Shown here piece after piece: positions 24,401 through 36,400 of a stretch of 64,000 bases of DNA (within the stretch, counting starts at the first letter, position 1; the number at the start of each line of letters is the position of its first letter). The notes beneath the pieces were generated by a model. That model had not been told where the DNA came from and did not search any database. It saw only the letters and a program-made list of their open reading frames with translations. The position numbers and the translations under genes are program-made. The stretch lies in assembly GCA_002633005.1 (NCBI GenBank), contig NMRA01000466.1, positions 286,633 through 350,632 of the forward strand, read 5' to 3'. Origin of the DNA: Phoronis australis (Eukaryota > Phoronida > Phoronidae).

Positions 24401-27400
24401 TTACTGAAGTCTGTGAAAATTTCAACGTTCTTTCTGTGCTTTTTCTCTACGGCGTGCCTATTGAGTCCTTTTCTACTGTAAATTACTTAATTTCAGATAT
24501 TGACGAGTGTTCCATCGACAGTACATGTTCTGCTAACGCCAAATGTAGTAACAGAGACGGTAGTTTTACTTGTACCTGTTTAAGTGGTTACTCAGGAAAC
24601 GGGACAAGTTGTGAGGGTGAGAGTTCTTTCGGAAATGATAAAAGGAATTAGTGATGTTGTTTGAGGCTTAGGCTTCGTAGTGAAATGCTGTTAATTTGAA
24701 AACAAACGAGACAAATTTGGAAAGACGTCAGCTACACACTGGTCAAATTGCAGAAGCTTGTTGTAAGTTTTAAGTAGAGATTTCATGTCGCATATAATAA
24801 GTGTTCTGTCTAAATTTTTAGGTAGTTAATCGGAAGTTATTGCACTCAGTAGATAATTCATTTTCATGTAATACGCTTTTGCAATAGGTTTTCAGAAATT
24901 CAAAAGTTTTGGTGATGTAAGACATTTCGAATTTTCCCGAGATTTTTCTGAACTTTTAAAGGCATTCTAATTAGAAAACAATGTATGTTAATTAACAGGT
25001 TTNTAGTTAATGGGAAGTTATTGCACTCAGTAGATAATTCGCTCTCATGTAATACGCGTTTGCAATAGGTTTTCAGAAACTCAAAAGTTTTGGTGATGTA
25101 AGACATTTCGAATTTTCCCTAGATTTTTCTGAATTTTTAAAGGCATTCTAATTAGAAAACAATGTATGTTAATTAACAGGTTTGAGCAGTATTGTGCCTT
25201 GGCTCTTTTTTCGTGTTTTGACATGGTGCATGAGGTTTAGATAACAGGTGCGTTGTACGTTTTTGCACCTTGTATGAGTGAAATACTTTGTTGTAATCTT
25301 GATTAAAGTCTGTGAAAATTTCAATATTCTTTCTGTTCTGTTCTGTTCTGTTTGTCTGCGGCGTGCTTTCTGACTCGTTTTCTACTGTAAATTATTGATA
25401 ATTTCAGATATCGACGAATGTTCCATCGACAGTACATGTTCTGCTAAGGCCGTATGTAGTAACAGTGACGGCAGTTTTACTTGTGCCTGTTTAAGTGGTT
25501 ACTCAGGAAACGGGACAAGTTGTGACGGTGAGAGTTCTTTTGGAAATGATAATATGAAATTGTGATGTTGTATGAGGCTTCGGTTTCGTAGTAAATTGAT
25601 TTTTTTTTGAAAACAAACCAGGCAAATTCTGAAAGACGTCAGCTACACACTGGCCAGCTTGCAGAAGCATGTTGTAAGTGTTAATTAGAGAATTTAAGTC
25701 ACATATAATACGTGTTTTGTCTAAATTTGTAGGTAGTTAATGGGAATTTATTGCACTCAGTAGAGTAGATAATTCAGTTTCATGTAATACGCGTTTGCAA
25801 TAGTTTTCGGAAATTCAAAAATTTTGATGTTGTTAGACATTTCGAGTTTTCCCGAGATTTTTCTGAACTTTAAAAGGCATTCTATTTAGAAAACGATGTA
25901 TGTCAATTAACAGGTTTGAGCAGTTTTGTGCCTTGACTCTTTTTTCGTGTTTTGACATGGTGCATGAGGTTTTGATAACAGTTGCGTTGAACGTTTTTAC
26001 ACCTTGTATGAGTGAAATACTTTGTTGTAATCTTTATGAAAGTCTTTGAAAATTTCAATATTCTTTCTGTTCTGTTCTGTTCTGTTCTGTTCTGTTTGTC
26101 TGCGGCGTGCTTTCTGACTCGTTTTCTACTGTAAATTATTGATAATTTCGGATATCGACGTATGTTCCATCGACAGTACATGTTCTGCTAACGCCGTATG
26201 TAGTAACAGTTACGGCAGTTTTACTTGTACCTGTTTAACTGGTTACTCAGGAAACGGGACAAGTTGTGACGGTGAGAGTTCTTTTGGAAATGATAAAATG
26301 AATTTGTGATGTTGTTTGAGGCTTAGGTTTCGTAGTGAAATGATGTTAATTTGAAAAGAAACAAGTTAGAGAAATTTGGAAAGACATCAGCTACACACTG
26401 GCCAGCTTGCAGAAGCATGTTGTAAGTGTTAATAAGAGAATTTAATTCGCATATAATACGTGTTTTGTCTAAATTTGTAGGTAGTTAATGGGAATTTATT
26501 GCACTCAGTAGATAATTCAGTTAACTACACCATCCACTAATGCTACAACTGGATCAACCACCACACGTGCACCAACTACAACACCTAGTCCTACGACTAC
26601 ACCATCCACTAATGCTACAACTGAATCAACCACCACCCGTGCACCAACAACAACACCTCTACCTACGACTACACCAACAGTGTCTGCGTCAACAACAAGC
26701 CAACCATCCACGACATCTGTACCATCTACAAGTCAGTCAACAGTGTCTACTTCAACCACAAGCCAGCCATCAACGACATCTGTACCATCTACACCTTCTT
26801 CATCGGTGCCAAGTTCAACAATTGTCACCTCTTCAACGAAGCATCCTACCACGACAATGCTGAGTAAGTGCAAGTGATTTGAGCAAAACAACATTTGATT
26901 TGTGTCTGGATGTCAATGTTACAGTAACTGTAACTTTTTATGACAACTTGGTCATGTTAATGAAAAAACTCGATCTTTTTTAATTGTTTTTCCAATAGGA
27001 GTTTCCTTGGGTGAGTCAGTGTGGCCTATTGGGATAGGTGTCCACTTCCTTTACTCAAGATGGTGGTTTCGAGTCCCCCCTGGGGCACACTGGAAGACCT
27101 TTGAGTCAAGTCTCTAGCTCCTCAGCTCGGTTTTAACTAATATATACTTATAAAGCATATCGTTCCACGTGATCACTTCAGTGGACCTACGGCTACGTAA
27201 GTGGTCTGTGCTTGCCTGGTTCCTGTACCAGACTGCCTACAATTGATATTTCATGCTTTTTGTTCAGTAGCGTCTAGTCATGTTACAATTGGCAAGGTAG
27301 AGCTGAGTTTTATGTTTTGACATGCACCTTCCAGTTTTTATCAATTTTTGAAAATGGAAAAATTGTAAATTTGCAATATGTGACTGATTAAAGGCCGCAG

Positions 27401-30400
27401 AGTCACAGGGGTAATTCTGGTAGATAGATAATGTTTTACTTGTTTTTCTACAGCTAATGCAACCACCCTATCGAGTACAGCGACACCAACTACTACAGTT
27501 GCTTATCAAAATCGTAAGTCCCAGTGTAAAATCTCAATTCCATTTTACAAAATTGTAAAATTCTAAATTGTTTGGTTACAAGGCATGGTATGTAATGCTC
27601 TGTGCTTGTTCTTCACTATTGAAAATATGCGTTTTAATTGTAACTCTGTTCTCATGACATTTATTTCACTCTGTCATTGCATCTCTGAAAAATGTCACTT
27701 ATTGCTGGTTCAGTTTGACTTGAGTTCATTAATCTGTTCATATTACCTCACACACCAGACTCATTTCCATGAGTTTGGAAGTGAAGTTAGGTTTTTTCTT
27801 TGATTGTATGTAGCGATTTCATGTTCAGTAATTTCGCTCGCTTGCTTTATTTGTTGCGTTTTATGGAAAGAATTCATGGATAACTGCAGCTGCTGCTGGT
27901 GAACCTGTGTGTTTCTTTCAGCTGTTTGTACGGATGAACTACTGGTACATCCTGACCTCATTAAAAATATCACGGGTGTTAACGCTGTTACCTCTGTGAC
28001 GGCGGAGTCCATTCAACCTGGAGTGGGACAGCCAGGATACACTCCAAATAATAACGGCGAAGGTAACGAACTCTTCATAGAGTTTGAAAAAGAAGTCATA
28101 GTGGGAGGGTTCAACATACATCAAAAGAAAATGACAAGATTCTTTATCATGTTTGGTGATCAATATGGTGAACAGCGTCCATATCAGGAAGATGGCGAGA
28201 CAAGGGTAAGGTTTAGTGCTTGGGATCATCTCTTATAAGTTGGCTTGTCAGAGCTAAGCCCAGTCATTACTTTGTGAGTATAGAACAAGTTCGAACCTGT
28301 CTTTGAAAGTTACAGCCTCCCGTTCAGTAATGCTAGGACCTCGCTAAAAAGCAAGACTTCGCGAGATTACGTGAGATATTACCGTGCATTTTAAATAAAA
28401 ACACTTGACTTTGACTACGTTTTAGCTAGGTCCTAGCGTAGGTCCTAGCGTCTACTGAACGCACGCCAGGTCTACATCATTAGCTAATCTTTTTGACATG
28501 TGGCTGTTTAATAGTGGCATTAATATATTTCAGTGGGCAGTCAAGGGTTACATACAATTTACACAACTATTCATTTTTACCTCCCAGTCCCTGATTTAAG
28601 TATTAGAAATAAAATTTGCTGGAAACCCGTTGCAGTGTCTTAAAGTTGTTTTTTCACTTACTTGTTTGAATGATTAAAATAACAAAAGTCTGTAGTAAAA
28701 AGTGTCATGTAATACTGAGCAGTGAACAATATAAACTGAATCATGCCAAAGTGGTGATTTCCAGTAATTAGTCACGAACACTGTATGTTAAAATCAGCTG
28801 AAACAACTCCTGGGTTACTCTTTTATGTGGCAATCGAGGAATTGAAAGGTACATGGTGCACTAACTGGTCTTATTGTTTACAGTAACTGGTCTGTTGTTT
28901 TTCAACAATATACATCGTCTTAAAGCACTTCATTTAGAGGGGGATCAACAAAAAGGGGGCGAGGGGTCGGGGCTTCAGGCTTCACACACACANGGTTTGT
29001 GCAGTTTTGTGCCTTGAATCTTTTTTCGTGTTTTGATATGGTGCATGAGGTTTTGATAACAGTTGCGTTTTACGTTTTTGCACCTTGTATGAGTGAAATA
29101 GTTTGTTGAAAACTTGATGAAAGTCTGTGAAAATTTCAATAATCTTTTTGTTCTGTTCTGTTCTGTTTGTCTGCGGCGTGCTTTCTGACTCGTTTTCTAC
29201 TGTAAATTAATGATAATTTCAGATATCGACGAATGTTCCATCGACAGTACATGTTCTGCTAACGCCATATGTAGTAACAGTGACGGCAGTTTTACTTGTG
29301 CCTGTTTAACTGGTTACTCAGGAAACGGGACAAGTTGTGACGGTGAGAGTTCTTTTGGAAATGATAAAATGGATTTGTGATGTTGTTTGTGGCTTAGGTT
29401 TCCTAGTGAAATGATGTTAATTTGAAAAGAAACGAGACAAATTTGGAAAGACGTCAGCTACACATGGTCAAATTGCAGAAGCACGTTGTAAGTGTTACTT
29501 AGAGATTTTAAGTCGCATATAATAAGTGTTCTGTCTAAATTTGTCGGTAGTTAGTGGGAAGTTATTGCACTCAGTAGATAATTCATTTTCATGTAATACG
29601 CGTTTGCAATAGGTTGTCGGAAATTCAAAAATTGTGATGCTGTAAGACGTTTCGAATTTTCCCGATATTTTTCTGAACTTTAAAAAGCATTCTAATTAGA
29701 AAACAATGTTTGTTAATTAACAGGTTTGTGCAGTTTTGTGCCTTGAATCTTTTTTCGTGTTTTGATATGGTGCATGAGGTTTTAATAACAGTTGCGTTGT
29801 ACGTTTTTAATGAGTCGGATCGTCGATGGTTGACAATTTGATATCATGTCGCGTGTAATATTGACGATGCCCCCTTATTTCGTACTTGCATCAAGAAATT
29901 CCATCTATTAAGTAACGTAGAAAATATATATCTGAAACTAAATAAGGCGATCCAGATCCTTCCAAGGATACTATTGTTTGAAGAAATGAAGAATATAAAT
30001 CGGTAAATAAAACAACAAGAGTGGATCAACTGAAATTAAGTGTAATTTCAAGATCATATGTCTTTGGCAATATGCGTGATACGTATGTGCATGTGTATAC
30101 ACCATACTCAGTACACTGTGCGTCAGAGTTTTCACTTCGCCATTCAGGTTACTACCATGAAAACTAAGACTTCGAAATCGCTAGCATTTTTTAAGTAAAT
30201 CAAGTTCAATGATTGTCAGAAATGGCTTATGAAAACTTTCATATCCAACACATTTAAACGTGTTGCCTTTTTGTGGTGCTAGCACTCACCATACTTGATT
30301 TCAGATATTACTGAGAGTGAGAGTGGCCCAAGACACGTGCTATTCCAACGCTACGTGTTTTAACACTGTCGGCGGCTTCAACTGTGCTTGTGAAGCAGGT

Positions 30401-33400
30401 TTCTTTGGAATCCGACTGTCTTGTGTCGGTACTGCTGTTGATTTGAAAACAAACTAGACAAATTTGGGAAGACGTCAGCTTGATGTAATTTGCGTGCCCC
30501 AAAAATTATCGCAATTTCGTGTGATGCAGTAACAGATTTCTTACTTTTTCGGGATTTTGCTAAAATTGAAAGTTAAAAAAACAATGGATGATAATCAACG
30601 GTTTTGTGCACTGAATCTTTTTCCGTGTTCTGATGTCGTGCAATTGATTTTGATAACTTCTTCCTTAACACATGTACGTGTAAGAAACTGTCAACTCGTC
30701 AATGGTTGTCAATCTGCTATCATAATCGCGTTTAGTATTTACGATACCCTCTTATTTCGTGCGGGCATACACAAAGTTTCTGCCATGAAGTTTGACGCTA
30801 AGATCACTGGTCGTGGGCAATATGCGTGATAACGTAAGAGAATGTGTACGCAAGCTACTCAGTATGCGTCATATTCCTAGCGTCGCCATCCAGGCTACTG
30901 CCATTAACACTTAGATATCAAAATCCCTACCATTTTTGAAGTTAACCAAATTACTTATACATATACATAAATGTCAAAAGCAATTTGGCAAAACTGTCAA
31001 ATCAGAATGAGTAGCACAGGTGATATTTTCGTGGGTTTAGCACGCGCCTTACTTTTGTGTCTTTAATAAAAGATTGACACGTGCGAAAGTTGCATGCAAA
31101 ATCTGGTAGTTAACTGACACTCACACACACCAGTTCCGATAATTTGTTGTGACATGTATGGAGCCTCGTGGATTGAAGAATCGGCGAAAAATAAAACTGG
31201 CCAATAGGTGACGCAATATTTCACAGTACCGAAAGCCGACACAAAAGATCGCTCCACAACTATAGTAGCAAAATAACCGTAGAACGTCAATTTTCTAAAA
31301 CCGGTATCTAATTTAATTAAGGCAAGGAAGAGTTTAATTTTCAGTGACACTAATTTTTGTCCTACTTTGTTTGGTCAATATTACCCACATCGGCGCAAAG
31401 CTGAATATATTGTATAAAGCTTTGCGCCAAGGCTATAGTGGTCCAAGCACTTTTTATCAATTGGATTTGAAGGAAAAAAAGCTAGCGTTGTTCCAACTGT
31501 ACATGAATTTATTGTGCTCTGGTAGCAAATCCTTCTGAAACTGACTCCAGAATTTAGAGTCTTGTCCTTGGCTGTTTTTGCAACGAAACATGATGTCGGC
31601 CACCCACTTCTTCGCTTCATATTTGGCAATTTTAAAGTTTTTTGTTGATGAGACAAGTGTCTCATTCAATGATTGCCAAGGAAATTTAAGTCAACGTACA
31701 AAGTGAACTGTAGGACCAAAAAGTTTCTCGCTACCCTCATTAAAGCGCCAACCGCGTTTCACTACCATATGGAGCCCATGCGCTAGCATAAGGTACTATT
31801 TGACCACCAGGACGTTCAGTAAATATTCCCGGCGATTAGGGGGTTGCTCCAAAAGATTGGCGAGCACGTTTCTACTTACAGTGTACGTCTTCACACGAAC
31901 GATGATCACCATACACCGAGGTGAGATCGTCCTGCTATCCCTATCTTCAAAAAAGTCACTCAATTTAAAGTACACTGGAGGAAATGTCAAATTTGTAGGT
32001 CTCGGTGCAAATGTCACAGGGAACTTGCCGTCTAAACGTATGTGAGATCAAAGATCAAAGATGCTTGCAAGTAAAGCATGGTCACATACTAAAGTATTTA
32101 TGGGGCGTGATACCATGCGAACTATTGGCCGAGCTTGCGTTTTCACGAGATTCTGTACATGCGCCATGTTGTGTGTTGGACTTTATGCTTCATTCTGTTT
32201 ATTTATGCCAAGCAAACTTTGAGGAGAGAGAAATGACGTCCGGTTGCAAGAAATTTGTGGTCAATTCTGATTGCTTGATTCTTTCTGGCAGGGTTTTACC
32301 ATTGATTGTATGTTCTGCGCCAAAGCATTATATGAAGCTATATGACGTAAGATAAATGCAAGTTGGCGCAAATTAGCAGTTTTCAGTGTTGTACAGAAAA
32401 CAATCGTGGATGTCCTTGGCCTTTGAGCTGCTATTGAATTTTGTATATTGCTTTTAGACATCAACGAGTGTTCTACTGGACCTGCTAAGTGTCATTCTAA
32501 TGCCACGTGTGCCAATACGAAGGGCAGTTATGTATGCACGTGCAACAGTGGTTACGGAGGTGACGGAAATGACTGCAAGGGTAATTATGCCATAGCAGTT
32601 TGGGAATTTTCGAAATATTAGATTATATTCAGCTTGAGTTGAGGCTATGTCCATCCGAACACCATCTTGAAAAACTTAGCAAGCGTTGCGCATACTAATG
32701 TCTTTGCACCTAAAGCACGCTCGATACAGTATTCGTCATTTTCCGTACGAAATATGCCGCCAAATCGGACCTTCGTCTTTTCTAACGTTATTTTAAGGAA
32801 GTGGAACTGTTTTTCAAAAGTATAAAACTATATGGGCAAATACATTGAAGGTTAAACTTCTTTCCTACTCTGTTACCATTCACTACTAATTTCACTGCGC
32901 GCCGCATTCAAACAATCAATCGGGGAATTCTCATTTTTTAGACAACTAAAGTTCCTTGCCACTTTTGTAAATATTCTGAGCAACACACATTTCAAACATT
33001 CGTATCAATACTACCTTGAAAGTCAGAACGACTGAACATTTTCTCAACAACCTGCATTCACTGCACCAAAACTCACCTGTCATCGAAGCGAAAGTCTGCA
33101 AGTTATTGTACGACGCACGGGCCATATTTTTGTAATATGTAAGCTCAGTTTTTGCAGCCTAAACATGTGGTATAATGGAGAGGTTTCACAAAGCGACCTG
33201 AGCATGAATTATTACACATTTATAATACCGCGTCATACATATCATTGTTGGCTGTATCGTAATTCCGATAGTGTTTGAGAACTTTATGCCAATACAGAGA
33301 GATTTGCGTCGCTTTAAACGCGAAACCTGTGGCTTTTTTTAATTCTTATTTCGTAAGACATCGATAGGTTCTCAATCATTTTTTCTGTGCTTCGGTATAA

Positions 33401-36400
33401 AATGAACACAATTCTTTTGTATGTAAATGGTAATTAAGTTTAGTTGCAGGAAAGCACTTTTTCCAAATCGTTATTCTGCCGGCGTTCGCTGAATATCATC
33501 GAACTACAATTTTTATGAGATATGATTTTGCGTTGTTAATTTTTTACCTGCTTAGTTTACATGCATCTATTTATCTTAAACTTCAAATCAATTTTGCATT
33601 CTAAGAGTTGACTATTTTTGCAGAAGTTTGTAGGAACGACTTTTTCATATTCAACACGTATTTCTATCTCAGTGGATATGTTCTACAATAACGGGACACT
33701 CTGAGCTCAGTTATGAAGTTCACATTTAGTTTCTCGTTCGCGTATGCGTCATGACTCACGTTCACGTCGCTTTTCGAAACCTCTCTATAGTCAAGAAACT
33801 GTCGCACGACTCCGAAATTTTGGAATGACTTTAAAATCTCCGTAGAAAGTTCCTGTTTCAAAAATGTTGAATGAAATTTGTGGGCTTATTATTCAACGAT
33901 TGGTAGATAAGACTGTCCAAATCGAATTAGACGATATAGAGCAAACGCAGAAAACAAATATTTAATGCAGGAAGGCAAGACAGTGTACTCCAACTTTAGA
34001 CTCAAACGTATAAACTTAAAAACGTTACTCTTAGGCCAAAGTAGTTCAAAAGGTTTCTTGTCTGCTGTGTAAAGTTTGAAAATGCTTTACCGACAATTTA
34101 AATGTAAACGAAGTAAAGAGAGTGAACCATGATAAAACACGGCAATACGCGTTTGAATGGAAAGCACCTTTAGTTGGGCACAGGTGTAACACCGAAGGTT
34201 TAGATAGGAAGTCATTTGAGTCACAGTGCAAAACACATACATGTAGGCAGTAACTTAACACAGATGCTGGAAGAGACTTGTTTGTAATTTAATGGATTTT
34301 TAGCCTGCTGCTCTTTTATTGACAATTTTTTTTCGATGACCATTTCTGTTTAGTTTTCTCCCTGTAGTTGTCGACATTGCTTAAATATCCTGGCATTTCA
34401 TTTCAGACATCGACGAGTGTGCCAACGCAACAGCATGTCATTCCAATGCCACTTGCTCAAATACCGAGGGAAGTTTTAAGTGTCGTTGTAACAGTGGTTA
34501 CCAAGGTGACGGGTTCGACTGTTATGGTATGCTACTTTAATGAAAGAATTTAACTAATATGTGTTTGGCTTATTCACCATTCAATCAAAAACACAGGGAG
34601 GAACTCAATAGGTAATTACTACGTCACTTCACCCTTTTGATATTGCGGTAACGCCTTCAGACTGCCGCACTTGGCCTGCACTGTGGTATCACTAGTTATG
34701 ATTAGCTTGTCATCTGCTATTCTAGTGTCTGGTCAGTGAGTTTGAAACCAGGTAAATTAAAAAGCTGTTTGATGCGTAGACATACCGTTCTTCACTTGTC
34801 CGACTCTGCTCAAACGTGACTATAGATCTCAAATACTAGGTGAGCCATACAATTCAGTCTTCTAACACATCAAACGATGACAAAATAAATCCAGAATTTC
34901 CTATTTGGAGGAATTGTGGCGTTCGCTGTGATGATCAGGTGGGACGGAGTCTTCTTTTCAAAAGATCCCCCACTCGCTTTTCCTCTCTATGGAAATTGTA
35001 TATTTAACCAGTTAGCAATTGACTTGTGATCTGTTTCTCCTCTCGCGATCACACAAACTTAATGCTGCACCACCTTTAGGCACTGAACGTGATGGGTAAA
35101 TGGTGCTGAGGGGTTAAAAGAGAGGGCGTCACTTCTACTCCCTCTGGAAGGACAATTGATTTTGCAAAATGAGTCCAACTATACAGTCCACTTCCTTTTT
35201 AAACGTCAGTGTCAACCGACTTTAAATTCTGAAATTAAAATCCCTCAAAATCCAAAATAGTGACCAAAAAGGATGTAATATAATCAAATTTTGCATTCTT
35301 AGATTGTTCAAGGGGAATTTGAAATCGCAGAAGATTCCTGATGGCGTCGTTTTTAAGGGCCAACAAACAACAAACCAGATTCAACAAGCTTTCATCCAAT
35401 ACAATCTCCAAAACTTCGGGCATAGCCGATTCGCTCCTGCCCATTAAAATCTTATGACAACACAGTTGACAGTTGTTGTATGCCAAGTTTGGATATACGA
35501 AAATAGTTCTAAATGAAAACAGGATGATGGATGATGTCATACAATATTAGGTTGCAGTGAGGTAACATGAACAATGTGGTGATTTCAATAAATACAGTAT
35601 TGCAAACAACACGATAATCTCGGATTACCTACATAACCTGTTGTTGCTATATTACATGCAATGCATTTTAAACACCGGCGTTTTATCAACTACCTGGACT
35701 AGTAGCACTCGTGAAGTCAGTTCCAACATAAATGGTGTGACCAGTACCCTGACACGCGCACTGAATTCATACATTACAAAATAGATTGATCGGTTAGTCG
35801 TGGTTCATAACTTTCACTCACGCCAGCACAATGATATGTAGATAGTTCAAAAAGCTATGAAAAACAAGTTCTTACTGCCACGTTGGTGTTCTATCCAAAA
35901 ATATTCACGTGGTAGATACATACTACGTTCTGACGTCGAAAAGTCAAAACTTAATTGCTACCAACCGCTATGTTTACTGTTTTCTCATGGTGACCTGTTA
36001 TGGGGTGGGATGCCTACTAGGACTTGCCTGCATTTTGTGTTTTCCCGTGTTTCTAAAGGATGGTAAGGACTGCGTTTCATTTTATCTAGAATATCACAAA
36101 AGTGTCATTTAATGAATGTTTTGATATTTTTTTTGGCTGTGGCCGTGGCATACTCTTGGGCAGAAACCGTAATGCTAGTAGAACAGTTTCCATTTTCCCT
36201 CAAATTAGAGATAGGCGTAAGCCATTTTACGATTACTGGTGCCGTTATTGCGATTATTTCGTCCCTTTTAGGAGAGGCAGATTGGACCTTTAAAGTTGTT
36301 TCGTATTATGTTTCTGGTATGCTCTGTTCTTTTACTTACCGAAGTACAAACTAATTCTTAGCACAGTCTACCAATGCGTTTTTATAGATATCTTCGAATG

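Larger units (their letters stand above)
22290..24650 (+). repeat. Higher-order repeat B-C-A, copy 3
   Basis: Near-identical copy of 15300-17640, including introns. Small indels distinguish the two, for example ACTCACTAGTTCTAAATG (about 15582) against ACTTCTAAATG (about 22590), and GACGCATTTTTG at 22985 where copy 2 has a deletion. Confidence 0.85.
28994..30430 (+). repeat. A unit plus B unit: tail of the array
   Basis: Resumes mid-intron of an A unit right after the N, runs through A exon 29223-29342, and switches at about 29797 to B-unit intron (GAGTCGGATCG), exactly as before 15643 and 22646. After the broken B exon it jumps into A-type intron (GAAAACAAACTAGACAAATTTGG) for about 50 bp, so the array end is itself a recombinant. 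Confidence 0.8.

Noticed and set aside
13951-26271. CRISPR-like regular spacing of repeats
   Set aside because: Units are ~735 bp with an EGF exon each, in eukaryotic DNA with introns.
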